In this document: piece after piece, positions 11,736 through 22,861 of the stretch | Numbering within the stretch: the stretch's first letter is position 1 | Layout: each line of letters starts with the position of its first letter | Assembly (NCBI GenBank): GCA_950295325.1 | Contig: OX485803.1 | Coordinates: 15,006,001 to 15,070,000 of the forward strand | DNA length: 64,000 bases | Reading direction: 5' to 3' | Source: Polytrichum commune | Taxonomy: Eukaryota; Streptophyta; Polytrichopsida; Polytrichales; Polytrichaceae | Translations under genes and position numbers: made by a program | The notes under the pieces: model-generated | What the model was told of the DNA's origin: nothing | Database searches by the model: none | What the model saw: the letters and a program-made list of their open reading frames with translations, nothing else

Positions 11736-13799
11736 CTTCCAAAATAGATACAACAAAGAACAACGTAACATGAACGCATTATGAACCAACGTGGCTGCTT
11801 ATGTGTATACACGCCCCTTGACAAAGAAAGGATTCAGAGAACCCTACCATACGATTATTTCTTCTGTCTGCACCGAACATTAACATTAACATTAACAACA
11901 ACACCAACAATAAAAAATGGCACACAAACTCGCTCACCTCTCCAAACCTCCGACAGATGATGCGCCTCTCTCTCTCACACACACACAAATCTAAGTTCAA
12001 AATCATCAGAAGTAATAAGTTAACTCCACGCTCTCCTCCTCGTCCTGCGCATCGGGACTAGCATCCACCATATCATTCCGCGCTGGAAGTTGCACTGTGA
12101 TGATGAAGGCTCCGCGTCCGACTCCTCGCCGTGCATGCTAACCATTACCTTCCAAGGTACGGGCGACGTCTGCGGCTGTCTCTGACTAGTTTATCTATGA
12201 TTCTATCTATCTATCCGTCCTTCTGCCTGCCGCAGCTCGAGTGTGCGAACAATATTAATCCTCGCTCACTTGCTTTGCTTGCAGCTCGCTCCACATGCGA
12301 TGCTCGTGATTGAGGGCCACATAAAGTGAATATAATACACGGGTGTTTTTTGAGTGGAGTATGATTGTCGAGAGTAGTATGTAGAATACGTAGAGTGTGA
12401 GACACTACATTTGGTTAACATTTTTTAGGGTGTGTCGGGAGATTCGCGAGGAGTACATAGAATTGTGTATGTGGAGGATAAGAATTACGGAGGGGATGCT
12501 GATGCTGAAGATGAAGAAGACGATGGTGATGATTCACCCACCGTCGATATGCACGCTTTTTGCTTTTCGGCAGCAATGGCGCCCACAGTCTAGGCGAGAG
12601 GGAGACTCTTTCCATGGATTCCAGGGCCCGTCATTGCCCTTCAAGCTCTACTTCCCATCCACAAATATACACTTCCGAGCTTTTGGCATGCCATTTTGGT
12701 ATGGTCTATATATGAAGTCATGATGTGCGATGTGAGACGTAATAATAGTAATAAGTTATAAAGCATGGGCATCGATATTCTTTGGCCTGCCGGCCTGCAT
12801 TTTCCTCAAGCGATTTTATTTATTTTATATGCAACTTGGATGGTTTGATTGAACTTTTCCGTGATGTCCCCGGGGATCATGTGGGGCCACACACATTCGA
12901 GAACGACGTTGTCCAAGGAACGGGGAGTGTTCGGTACATAGGCATGCACGGTTAAAATGACTTTTGGATCTCGACATGTGTCTAATCTTAAGGACTTTGG
13001 TTTCAAGGTCAATCCTTCTTTTTCTACAACTGAATTGTCTCCCTTTTTCTGACGGTGTGCAACTTTACATAACACTAGTCAGCAACGCAATAGAGGATGG
13101 GTGGGCATAGGTACCGGAGCAAGATATTCTAGTATCAACTGCAAATTAGTCCATGGTGGGCCAATGTGTCAGCCCTAAGCCTGATGTGGTTGCGCACGAT
13201 GTCTAATTGGCTCAGCATGTTCTCAATCGTCAAGGTCCATGGAGGTGACTGCCTACCCAGTTGCTATATCTCCGGTTGGGGTGTGGGTCAAGGCACCGTT
13301 GTTGCATTTAATTAGGAGCAACCCTTTACAAAAATACTCTCCTCCCCCGTGCAGAGGGAAACTACTGCAGTAGTGAATGGGGATGTTGTGGTAAGACTAT
13401 GCCTCCCTATTTTTGGTCATGGAAGCCTCGGCCTTTGCTAACTAATGTTATGACATAACTATTGTATTGGATTAGAGTTTAAATAAATGCTTCTACCCCA
13501 AAAAAAAAAGGTGTGGAAAAGGGGGGGGGGGTGAGCTTGAGACCAAACCTCCTAAGCTCAAAATTCTATTAATTTGGTCCACTAACATCCATTCTGAGAA
13601 TGGCAATTCTAAATGTTTGGTGAAGCCCCCCCCCCCCTCACAAACATGAATTTTCTACATAAAACCTAAGTTAGATTACTCTCCGCTCTAAGTTAGGTTT
13701 ACATCCATTTCTTGAATTTGTATGTGAATCCAAACCATTGCAGCCAAAGGTTACATCTTTAGTTGATTGGAGACCGTAAATAGTTTCCAATACCCGGAA
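11506..13799. other. Intergenic with a (CT)n microsatellite
   Basis: A (CT)n run of 58 bp lies at 11672-11729. Around 12000-12130 the minus strand has short acidic frames (such as MVDASPDAQDEEESVELTYY) near a possible donor at about 11935, which could be the 5' part of a gene, but no continuation was found. G11 lies at 13521-13531 and C12 at 13626-13637. No gene is supported. Confidence 0.45.
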
Positions 13800-14235
13800 T
13801 TAGTTTAGTCCAAGTCATTTGAGATGAATCATCTACAAACATACAGGAGATCATGTTTTTATCTTGGATGAAAGAGAGGTACACCCTAACCTCCATAATG
13901 TCACCCTTTGTAATGTCACTCCCTCTCTTATAACCCTAAACCCTAGGGTACGGATGTGCTCGGTTTAAATCTCCCTCCTTGTTGTCACATTTCCTTACAA
14001 TATATCACAAGTTTTGACATCAAAGTAATCCACCAAAGAATTCAATCTACACATTTGCACGCATCACATTGTCACCATTGTCATTATTACGATGTTGACT
14101 TTGTGATATTCCATAATGCCACATGCTACTCTAATTTTCTATTATCACACGTCCATGTTCGTACTACATACCTCCTTGATATCACGTGCACTTTTGGTTG
14201 CCACATGCATGATATTGGGGAGGTTAGAATGCATG
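13800..14235 (+). repeat. Dispersed repeats, unsplit copy
   Basis: About 13878-14235 matches the two halves of the repeat at 3914-5650 as one continuous block. About 13812-13870 matches another dispersed family (CATTTGAGATGAATCATC then TTGGATGA) that recurs near 41400, 52734 and 59870. No coding content. Confidence 0.6.
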
Positions 14236-15540
14236 ATTGTATGCGACAATTCCCTCTTTGATAACAATACATCTAGTAATAAAGATACCATCCTTGTACC
14301 GATGGGTTGTGGAGGGGTAGACCTAGGTTGCGTAGATTATCCACACTTCGCAACTAGGATTGTGGGGCCTAGAACACACTTCCCATTTCACACGGGCACT
14401 CATTGCAACATGACCCCATTTGCATGTGTCAAGTCCAATCTATGAATAAAGTCATGTCTTAATGACCACCCGTGTCAAATGGGAAGTGCGATCCATGCCC
14501 CATAATCCTAGTAGCTTGTGTGCTAACTTTTCAAAGCCGACCTTATGCCCCCTCCCCACTTGACATTAGCTAAGCCTAAAAGTGGGTTCTTAAAAACGAG
14601 GGTTCACACCATAGACATTATCCAATCCCGAGCCTAGTTGGCAAATGATGTGGCATGGCTTAAAAGTGGAGGTTTTAAGCTAAAACTACCGACCCTCCCA
14701 TCGGTACCTAAACATGAGGCAAGAATGTAGGACCTCTAAAAGTGTTGCCTCCCGCTCTTGTGATTGGTTGCTTTTAATCTTAGCTATGAGGGCACGAGGA
14801 GCTCCATTAACAAAAACCATGGTAAGTATTAAGGCATTTGGGGATGGGACAAAAACTATCCAACATTCATTGGTTGGTAGATTAAACAATGAACATGTGT
14901 GAAAGCTACTTAACTAATGCCCCCTCCCCACTTGACATTAGCTAAGCCTAAAAGTGGGTTCTTAAAAATGAGCCTCCACACCATTGACATTATCTAGTGC
15001 CGAGCCTAGTTGGCAAATGATGTGGCATGGCTTAAAAGTGGAGGTTTTAAGGGCCGCACCACACGGCCGGCAGGCAGGCCGGACCGTGGGTGGTGATTGG
15101 TGCAGGAGGGGGGACCCATACCACACCGGAGGCAGGCGGTGTGGCGGGAAGGGGAGGTGGCACAACAGTGTTAGCCGTTGAAGTTCCAGGGGGAGGACCC
15201 TGGAACTCCCCTCCCCCCCGGCGGCGGGCACCCCCGGGCCCGCCTCACCTTGCTCATGCTAGGAAAGTTCCAGCGCTGAGGGCTCTGCTGCCTCTTCGCC
15301 CAGCGCTCTGCTGGGTTTCGGCAGAGTCCAGGGCCTTTTTTTTTTGTGAGACCATGTTCACGGTGCACACTGTTGCCGGTCTTTTTTATACCTCGCCATT
15401 TTTTTTCTCTCCACCTGGTCTCTGCCCTCGGGCGCCCCCCTTAAGCCCTTGTTTTTTGTTTATTTTTATTTGTATTTTTGATGTTTTTGGTCTTGATTTA
15501 ATATACTTTTATTTTTGCTACAAATCGGGTTGTGTTTGCC

Positions 15541-17207
15541 ATGGACAATGCCGCGAATTTGCAGGAAGGAGATGGTGCCAATCCTGTTGTTGTGACAGGT
15601 GGTGTCCCTCCTGTCCCGGTGCCTGCGATTCGTGCACAACATTCCCCCATTCCTCCCACACCATTCTTTCATGGTTTTGGTGGAACGGGGAATCAAATGC
15701 CATTTCTATATCCCCATTCCTACATGCCTCCAATTCCCGGATTTGGGTACGGTGCTCCCCCCCAAGGCCCTCCAGTCGCCACAATTGATCTCACGGAAGG
15801 TTCACAAAAACGAGGCCCCCAAGATTTTGGCATTGACCACTCCAAGTCCAACAAGAAAAAAAGAGTTGTGCGGAAGAAACCGGAAATTGTGGAATTGGAC
15901 GACGATGTGGAGCTCCAAAAGAGTGGTCATCATTGGAAGGACCATTGGGTCATTCATCTCATTTCACTTCGGGGTGAAATGCAGAACACATTCAATTCTC
16001 CGCCAAAGCAAGGTGTGTTTCTTTTTTCTTTTCTTTTTTTGCCCTTTGTTTTCTCTTTGTTTAGGGTTTAGTTTATATGCCCAACCCTAATCCCCTCCTT
16101 GCGACATTGCCCAACTCACGGAGGTTTGCACATTTATTACTTTATTTTTTATTTTTTGCTTACAACTTCTGCAATTTAATTTTGCCCTTCTGTAATTAAC
16201 CCTTTGTCAATTCTGTGATTAAGACATGCCCCTTTAATTTGCTTTCTGTGATTAGTTCCTTAATTCTGTAATTAGCTAAAATCTGTAAATCTGTGATTCT
16301 GCCCAATCTGTAAATCTTTAAATCTTTAAAAATCTTTAAATCTGTAATTCTGCCCTGCCTGCACTCTATTCCAGCAGACTGCCTGCCTGCAGTCTGCACA
16401 GACTGTGCCGGTTTCAGCAGACTGTAGTCTGTGATTACAGGGCCCTTCCAGCAGACTATTATTTTGATTCCAGCAGACTGTAGTCTGTAAAAATATTAGC
16501 TGCAGTTTGTAATATGTTATTACAGGGCCCTTCTTTGGTTTGATATTATTTTCTTGCTGAAATTTGGAACTCTGTAATTATATTCATTTCTTTTCATTTC
16601 AATTCAATTCACTTCAATTCAATTCATTTGCCAAACGATTAAGGGTTATGGTATTGACATTATGATGCATTGTTTGCAACATTGTGTAGGTGTGGACAAT
16701 TGGTCCCGCTTGCACACAAGGCTAGTTTCTCTTTGTCCGGAATTCCCAAAGGATAGCGAGGGTTGTAGAAAGAAGTGGAGTTCTATCTACAATGATTATA
16801 AGGAAGACAAGGCAATGAACATGCGGTCCGGATCCGATCGCTCCGACAAATGCCGTTGGTATCAACTAGTTGATGAATTCATGTCGGACAGGGCGCACGT
16901 TGTTTCACATGCGCACGCAAGTGCAACTAATCCTGAAGGGCCTAACAAGACTGCCGCTTCGGACACCTTCACCGCGGACCTCAAGAGTGGGGAGAGTTCG
17001 TCAAAGTGTGGTGAGCCCAAGCGCAAGGACGATGTTTTGCTAGAACGATGCATTGGCGAAATGAAAGAGAGTAGGTTGACTCTTATGGATGGTCTAAAGG
17101 CTAGCGATGATATGAAATTTTCTTTATTGAAAAGCATACAAGAAACAATGCAAAAGATAGCCGATAGGCTTTTATTACATGTGTACCCTAAACTTCATCA
17201 TCAATAA
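15541..17207 (+). CDS. Harbinger Myb/SANT-like (trihelix) DNA-binding protein
   Basis: Two exons, 15541-16012 and 16690-17207, with a GTGTGT donor and a TGTAG acceptor, encode 329 residues. The ATG at 15541 is the first in frame; a GTG lies nine bases earlier. Residues 1-90 are rich in Pro and Gly and end with ATIDLT, like a SUMO-interacting motif. A basic nuclear-localisation stretch (SNKKKRVVRKK, about 103-113) follows. The Myb/trihelix domain spans roughly 131-215, with HHWKDHWV, LRGEMQ, VDNWSRL, DSEGCRKKW and YNDYKEDKA; the intron splits it between PPKQ and VDNW. The C-terminal third is predicted helical. In this superfamily the protein binds the element ends and takes the transposase into the nucleus. 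The stop codon lies inside AATAAA (17203-17208) and the last 20 bp overlap the end of the transposase gene. Confidence 0.88.
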
Positions 17208-18594
17208 AAGTTTGTGCAATGATTGTTTTAGTCTTTGCTTTCCATAAACTCTTTGCTATGCTATTTCTTCTTGCGGACAACTCCTTGAAAGTTTTTCCGG
17301 CCGTGCTCATTGATATTTCAAAACCCATTGCGTCTTCTTGCTTGATAAATTCAAGAGTTTCCCGTGAGGTATCGTCAATTCCCGCCAGGCTGTGCAGTGC
17401 CAAATTAGCAACTGCTCTTCGTTCTTGAATGGATTGACCTGGCACATTAGGGATGGCCAATCCGTTGTGTACTTCGTCACTGGCCTCCCGCATCCATTCC
17501 TCCCTCCAAAATGAGTCTCCAAATATTATACACATATTGTGCAACACGAGGCATGTCAAAACCAAATCAGGTACATTTTTTAAATACACATCCACCCTCT
17601 TTAGCAGAATTCGCCACCTACCTTTCAGCATGCCGAACGCTCGTTCGACACACATGCGGGTGGAGCTCTGGACGAAGTTCCAGTGATACTCCTCACGCGA
17701 GAGTCCATCTTTGTGACCCTTATAGGGTGCAAGCATCCACGGACGACAGGGATACGCGGCATCTCCAACCATAGTGTACGGCGACAGCTTGCCCGATTCG
17801 CAGTGTTGGCCAATTGCCGTCCTAGTCCACAGGTTCGCGTCGTGCATCGAACCTGCCCAGCCAATATCAAAATCCCATAAAAGACATTTCGCCGACACCA
17901 CATCTTGCATAAGGATTGAATGGAATCCTTTGCGGTTGTAGTAGTCCGGAGCGTGTAATCGGGGGGCCACAATGGGTATGTGGGAGCCATCCACAGCTCC
18001 CACCACGTAAAGAATGCCGTGCAGGTCTTCGAACTCCTGGGCATATCTCTCCATAATAGAAGGAGACGGCCAACTTATGAATTTTACTAGCAAATGTTTT
18101 TTTATTGCACTACAAAATTGTGAGACGGCGAGTTGACTAGAAGATAGGCCAATCCGGTACAAATCGGCAATACACTGCATAGAATTACCAGTAGCCAACC
18201 TTGAAATTGAAACAACAACTTTCACCTGAACAGGAATCGCCAAACGCATGCTTGTGTCTTGTCTCTGCAAGTCCGGTGCGAGAGTACTACATAAGTATTC
18301 AAAGGTTGAAACATCCATACGCATACGTCCCTTAAACTCCCTCGCGTTGAAACTGCCCAACAAGTTTTGGTCAAAGAAACCAGGTCTGTGCAACCCTCGA
18401 TCATGAGCCCACAAACGTCGTTGATGCCTCCCACTCCGGAGCTTTAAGTCGTGAAGTGCAAGTGCCAAGAAACCTAATTGCTCCCAATGCAACAACAAAA
18501 CCCTCTCATAGTCACTACATATAGATTCCACAATGTTATAGAAGGAGAGCTGTAAGAGCAGCAAAATTACGAGCTTACGGATATTGGGGTCCAT
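17188..18594 (-). CDS. PIF/Harbinger DDE transposase (HARBI1-like)
   Basis: A single uninterrupted exon of 468 residues starts at the ATG at 18594 (a TTG seven codons upstream is not a eukaryotic start) and stops at TAG 17188-17190. The nuclease core contains AVDGSHIPI (first Asp about 202), NRKGFHSILMQ, GWAGSMHDANLW (Asp about 252), GDAAYPCRPWMLAPYK (Asp about 278) and CVERAFGMLKGRW (Glu about 317). These are the hallmark blocks of DDE_Tnp_4 transposases. The upstream region (about 95-180) with ATGNSMQCIADLYRIGLSS is the helix-turn-helix-like part. It cuts and pastes the element at TWA targets with the Myb-like partner. No stop or frameshift interrupts it and all acidic motif residues are present. 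It lies tail to tail with the Myb-like gene. Confidence 0.95.
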   Translation of the reverse strand: MDPNIRKLVILLLLQLSFYNIVESICSDYERVLLLHWEQLGFLALALHDLKLRSGRHQRRLWAHDRGLHRPGFFDQNLLGSFNAREFKGRMRMDVSTFEYLCSTLAPDLQRQDTSMRLAIPVQVKVVVSISRLATGNSMQCIADLYRIGLSSSQLAVSQFCSAIKKHLLVKFISWPSPSIMERYAQEFEDLHGILYVVGAVDGSHIPIVAPRLHAPDYYNRKGFHSILMQDVVSAKCLLWDFDIGWAGSMHDANLWTRTAIGQHCESGKLSPYTMVGDAAYPCRPWMLAPYKGHKDGLSREEYHWNFVQSSTRMCVERAFGMLKGRWRILLKRVDVYLKNVPDLVLTCLVLHNMCIIFGDSFWREEWMREASDEVHNGLAIPNVPGQSIQERRAVANLALHSLAGIDDTSRETLEFIKQEDAMGFEISMSTAGKTFKELSARRNSIAKSLWKAKTKTIIAQTFIDDEV

Positions 18595-19409
18595 TTTCAC
18601 AAGAAATATATTCAAAGGGAAAAGGAGTTAGCCTCAAGAGAGGCAGCAAACTATAGCAACAGGTAGAGGAAAAAAAAAAAACAAGCCTCTGTTTCGAATT
18701 GAGCCCCTGGACTCTCTGCTGGTTCGGCTCTGCAGAGGCAGAGCCCTTCCGGAAGGTTCCCGGAAAGAGCCAGACCGGCAGTCTGCCGGTCGACTGCATG
18801 TGGCAGCGGTAAGGGCTTTAGGCTGAGGTGGCAGCTGCCCTAGCCCCGTTCGCCCTAGGCACTGCCGGCCGTGTGGCTGCACCCTAAGCTAAAACTACCG
18901 ACCCTCCCATCGGTACCTAGACATGAGGCAAGAATGTAGGACCTCTAAAAGTGTTGTCTCCCGCTCTTGTGATTGGTTGCTTTTAGTCTTAGCTATGAGG
19001 GCACGAGGAGCTCCATTAACAAAAACCGATAGTAAGTATTAAGGCATTTGGGGATGGGACAAAAACTATCCAACATTCATTGGTTGGTAGATAAAACAAT
19101 GAACATGTGTGAAAGCTACTTAACTAAAACCTACTTGAAAATCTCCGGAGCAAGTTCTTGTAGGTGCATTGGGATAGCCGGACGTGTCCGCTATAACCGA
19201 GGGAGCTTTACCCGGGTTTTAGGGAAGTCTTTGGTTATTTGCTAATGTCAAGTGGGGAGGGGGCATAAAACCTACTTGGAAATCTCCGGAGCAAGTTCTT
19301 GTAGGTGCATTGGGATAGCCGGACGTGTCCGCTATAACCGAGGCAACTTTACCCGGGTTTTAGGGAAGTCTTTGGTTATTTGCTAATGTCAAGTGGGGAG
19401 GGGGCATTA

Positions 19410-19801
19410 GGGTTGTTTTAAACTATAACAAAGAAGTGCACCGGTCTAGACTTTTAGAAGAATGGAGCAATACGATTGGCTACAAAATGGATTCTCCGGT
19501 AGCCATGATTTACACTACGGCCAAGACTTCTATGGTGAATTCCAAACATGGATGAAAAAAATGACATGGCCCCAACATGGCTACACTTTTTGCTAGGGGA
19601 ATCCTCTGGAGGTCAAAATTATGGGCTACCTCAAACCCTCGGACAAGAAACCTGACCTCCAAAGAACTCCAACTTGAGGCATCTTTTACTCATTGTTTTT
19701 CCACCTTGTCCGCCATACCAATTATTGCCTCAAATAACCTTGTCTTGGGCTAAAATTCTCAACCGACTGGTGCACTTCTTCACTATAGTCTAAACCAACC
19801 C
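19410..19801. mobile_element. Tourist-like MITE with GGGTTG ends, 392 bp
   Basis: The ends are imperfect inverted copies of GGGTTGGTTTAGACTATAGT followed by GAAGAAGTGCACC. The flanks are TTA (19407-19409) and TCA (19802-19804), one mismatch from a TTA duplication. A related but broken copy in the opposite orientation lies at 59968-60265. The left flanking TTA is also the right flank of the outer MITE, so that element appears to have jumped into this one's target-site duplication. No coding capacity. Confidence 0.8.
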
Positions 19802-22502
19802 TCAATATGATGGGATCCACTTATGCTTTGGTGCTAACTTATCACATCACCTTACGGAACCACAACACTTGAAAGCCTTTAAAAAAAATATATATATATA
19901 TATATAACTCTTTCCAATCATATTGTTTTGGTTGACAATGGTCATGGTTGCTTCATTTGTGGATCTCACTTATCCACTAAGTATGATAGGCATGTGTCCC
20001 TTCAAAATAATGTGACGTCCACCACATAGTTTTGGCGACCCTCCCCATTTCATGGACTACATGTTGTTGAATTTAATACTATTGTTTCTTTGTGGATGGG
20101 AAAAAGCCATTTGTCAAGTGTTCATGAATCTTCCATTTTGTTCATGTTGCGACATGGCTTAGAATAGCATATAGTGTAGCATGTTTACACATATGACCAA
20201 GCGCATGTGAGATAAAGCGATTTAGGGTTTACCATGGTCACCGCCCTTGGGCCGGGGTCGTGGTGAGAAGAAATCCACATCAGTTTTTAAAAGCTTTGAT
20301 CCAAGATATAATGTAAAGCATACGGGCATTTTCCTACCTTTTGTTGTTTTAGAATGTGGGTGATCATCAAACATTATTGATTCCATGGCATGTAGATTTT
20401 ATGTCATTTTTTCATTTTTTCTTGTGCATCATCAATTACATATGTATATGACCTCGCAATTATGCTCAAGGTTAGTTACAAAAGTTCTCTCTCTCACTCT
20501 CTCTCTAGAATCTATCCATGCGACAAAAAGTAACCCTAATGGGGTAAAGTCACTTTAGGGTTTGGTAAATACTAATTGACTAACATTCATCGTAGATATG
20601 ATTTGTTAATCTATGATCAAGGGTATTTACCTAATACTATAACATGTGAATAATAACCATGAGAGCCTTCTTTCATTGTTTAAGAAACCGTTGCTTACCC
20701 TAAGCAAATCTTGAGATTAGGTTAAGTAGTGAAGACTAGTAAAGGTGGAAGGAGCGTGTACATGCCACAAAACTCAATTTTGTGTGGTTCGAATAGCTAC
20801 AAAACATGTAGAATACTCAATGACAATATGTGTATTCAATGATACAAAATGTTTGTTTATGTTGTGTGACATAGATAATAATTGAGTATTGTTGCTACTT
20901 ACCTCATGTTCGTTATTAACCCTCTTTGTGGATTTGGTTGGTGGCATGGGCACATGTGAGGCGAGATGTGAGGCAAATCATTCACAAATTTGGCAACACG
21001 GTAAATTATGTGTCTCATCTTTCTTCACGTGTTTGTGATATGCTTAGGTATTCTACAAAGTTGACTAGAATACTCGGCAATTAGGTGTGTTGCAAATACT
21101 TGAAGCATTGTTGATACCATCTATTACAATTCGAACTTAATACGGAGGTGGTTACTAGTTACATGGTACAAATACTTTCTTTTGATGTAAAGATGATAAA
21201 ACCCAATAGAATTGAACTTGTGGTTGTAACTTATTGCTTTGAGAAAGACAAATGAATATGAATATGCTCCTAGGTAGTTTAATGTTGTTGGACACAATTC
21301 TTCCCGTGAAGGATGGTCCCACCCACCCTCTTGATGTTTCCAAGATACACAAATATGCAGGACAATGGAAAGGCCTATGAAAAAAAGATGTTATAAGACT
21401 TTCTAAGCTTGAAAGTAAGCTTAGATTTGCACAAGAAATACCCAGCTCTCTCTCACGCACGCGTGCGCGCTCGCACACGCGTGTGATCAATCTTGTTCTC
21501 ATGGCTTATGTGAAGAGAGGTGGGATTGCCACTCATTTTCAACCAATGAGAGCATTTAGAAAGTCGTGGTCAATATGCCCTTACAAATTGACCATCATGC
21601 ACAATGGGTACATCAAGGACCTCGATGGTCGATTAGGTAGGTTAGGTTTAAAGCTTCAAAAGTATCAGTCTATAATTAAATATCGAACTAATTTGCATCA
21701 CAATAATATAGACATTCTTCTAGTGAGTATTGTTTTATACTCTATGATGCTCTTTGCTCATAAGGTGGGAGCCTCTAATATAACTAACTCACACAAGAGG
21801 CCTTGCCAACTTGGTAATAGTGACCAATGTGTATTTAATAAGTTGCCTTTTTAATGTTTGGTCACCTTATGGGTGACCATCTTGAATTTCAAAGGGGATC
21901 AACTCAATGACTCATATGCTTAGTTGTATATTCCTAACATGTTAGTGAGGCCATGAAATTGGTTAGCTAGCATAACCGTTGCATAATCCTCCCTAACTCA
22001 TAAATTGTTAATTATCTTGATAGGACCACAAGGAGGGGGGTGTAATAAAAATCTGTCTCTTAAATTTATAGCTTCATAACATTAGTCAACAACCCTAATG
22101 AGTTCGGTGGACCATGGAATCGGAGAAGTCTGGTGGGAGAATCTCAACATTTTACATGCACATGTGCTACAATTTTAGCTTGACAACACAAGCTCCAAAT
22201 ACTCACCTAACAAATAGTCCAACTCTAGATACTCTCCTTTCTTCCATGCAGTTAGAATTTCGTGAAGTAAAGTCAACAACATTTTGGTAACTCCTCCCCA
22301 AGTTATTTTTGGGCATGGAAACCTCTAAGGCAGTTGAATAGTGTTATGTCATTGCACAAATGAGATAATTGTTTTTTCACAATGTTGCACGAGCTCCATG
22401 ATTGGACGGCATAAGCGAACTATAATGAAATCATTTTTAAAAAACAAAATTCACTGTGTATTGGTTAGAGATGTCCTTGAGGTGGATAGTTCAAGGAATG
22501 AC
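19802..22502. other. Intergenic, no gene recognised
   Basis: AT-rich DNA with an (A)n(TA)n run near 19880-19906 and a CG-alternating stretch at 21454-21485. Open frames of up to 123 codons (21483-21854) have no recognisable motif or splice context. Confidence 0.45.
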
Positions 22503-22504
22503 TA

Positions 22505-22859
22505 CACTAAATATGATATTTAATGTCACTATGTAACTTTTCGGATGACACTGCTTATGAATAAGTGAACAAATATTGGCATGGATGACGGATAAGTTCA
22601 TCCATTTGGCCAAAACCCTACCTTCTCTTGTCAGCAACTTGTGATGAAATATTGTCATGGATGATTGAAATTTGGATGAAAAATCACTTGGTAAGTGACA
22701 GTAATTGCAACACTGTAAATCTATAATCCCCATAAAAATTTATAAGGACTGACAAATAGTGTTGGGTTAACATTTAGAGTTGGTGACTCTATACTGTGGT
22801 TTACGATTAGTATTGAGCAAGACAATTAGAATTGGTGACACTAAATATCATATTTAGTG
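22505..22859. mobile_element. Palindromic-end MITE, family A copy 1, 355 bp
   Basis: The ends are CACTAAATATGATATTTA and its reverse complement, flanked by TA on both sides (22503-22504 and 22860-22861), a mariner/Stowaway-like duplication. The terminal repeat is itself palindromic. The interior matches 51701-52032 in reverse orientation (TGTAACTTTTCGGATGACA, GTTTACGATTAGTATTGAGC). No coding content. Confidence 0.87.
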
Positions 22860-22861
22860 TA

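Larger units (their letters stand above)
15051..18884. mobile_element. Complete PIF/Harbinger DNA transposon, 3834 bp
   Basis: The terminal repeats are about 23 bp. The left begins GGGCCGCACCACACGGCCGG and the right, reversed, begins GGGTGCAGCCACACGGCCGG; they are identical over the inner 15 bp. A TAA duplication lies at 15048-15050 and 18885-18887. Inside are two intact convergent genes, a Myb/trihelix-like protein (plus) and a DDE transposase (minus), the two proteins this superfamily needs to move. The subterminal regions are very GC-rich compared with the host DNA. With intact ends and genes the element looks autonomous and recently active, though that is inference. Confidence 0.93.
14918..19265. 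mobile_element. Inner copy of the same MITE, 511 bp without its insertion
   Basis: It has the same TGCCCCCTCCCC terminal repeats as the outer element and a TAA duplication at 14915-14917 and 19266-19268. It inserted at the sequence AACTAAAACC inside the outer copy. The undisturbed version of that site is still present in the inner copy itself, with TAA at 19125-19127. Its own sequence is 14918-15047 plus 18885-19265. The two copies differ by scattered substitutions only. Confidence 0.93.
14546..19406. mobile_element. Outer Tourist-like MITE, 510 bp without its insertions
   Basis: Perfect 25-bp terminal inverted repeats begin TGCCCCCTCCCCACTTGACA, and TTA is duplicated at 14543-14545 and 19407-19409. 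That three-base TWA duplication is typical of PIF/Harbinger elements. The element's own sequence is 14546-14917 plus 19269-19406; everything between is the inserted second copy. It has no coding capacity. Its intact interior keeps the empty version of the site that the Harbinger element occupies in the inner copy (TTTTAAGCTAAAAC at 14673-14686). Confidence 0.93.

Noticed and set aside
17219-17774. Plus-strand open frames within the transposase region
   Set aside because: They are antisense shadows of the DDE transposase, which has clear family motifs.
21155-21854. Frames of 115 and 123 codons on opposite strands
   Set aside because: No motif, no splice context and non-ATG or doubtful starts; not distinguishable from chance.
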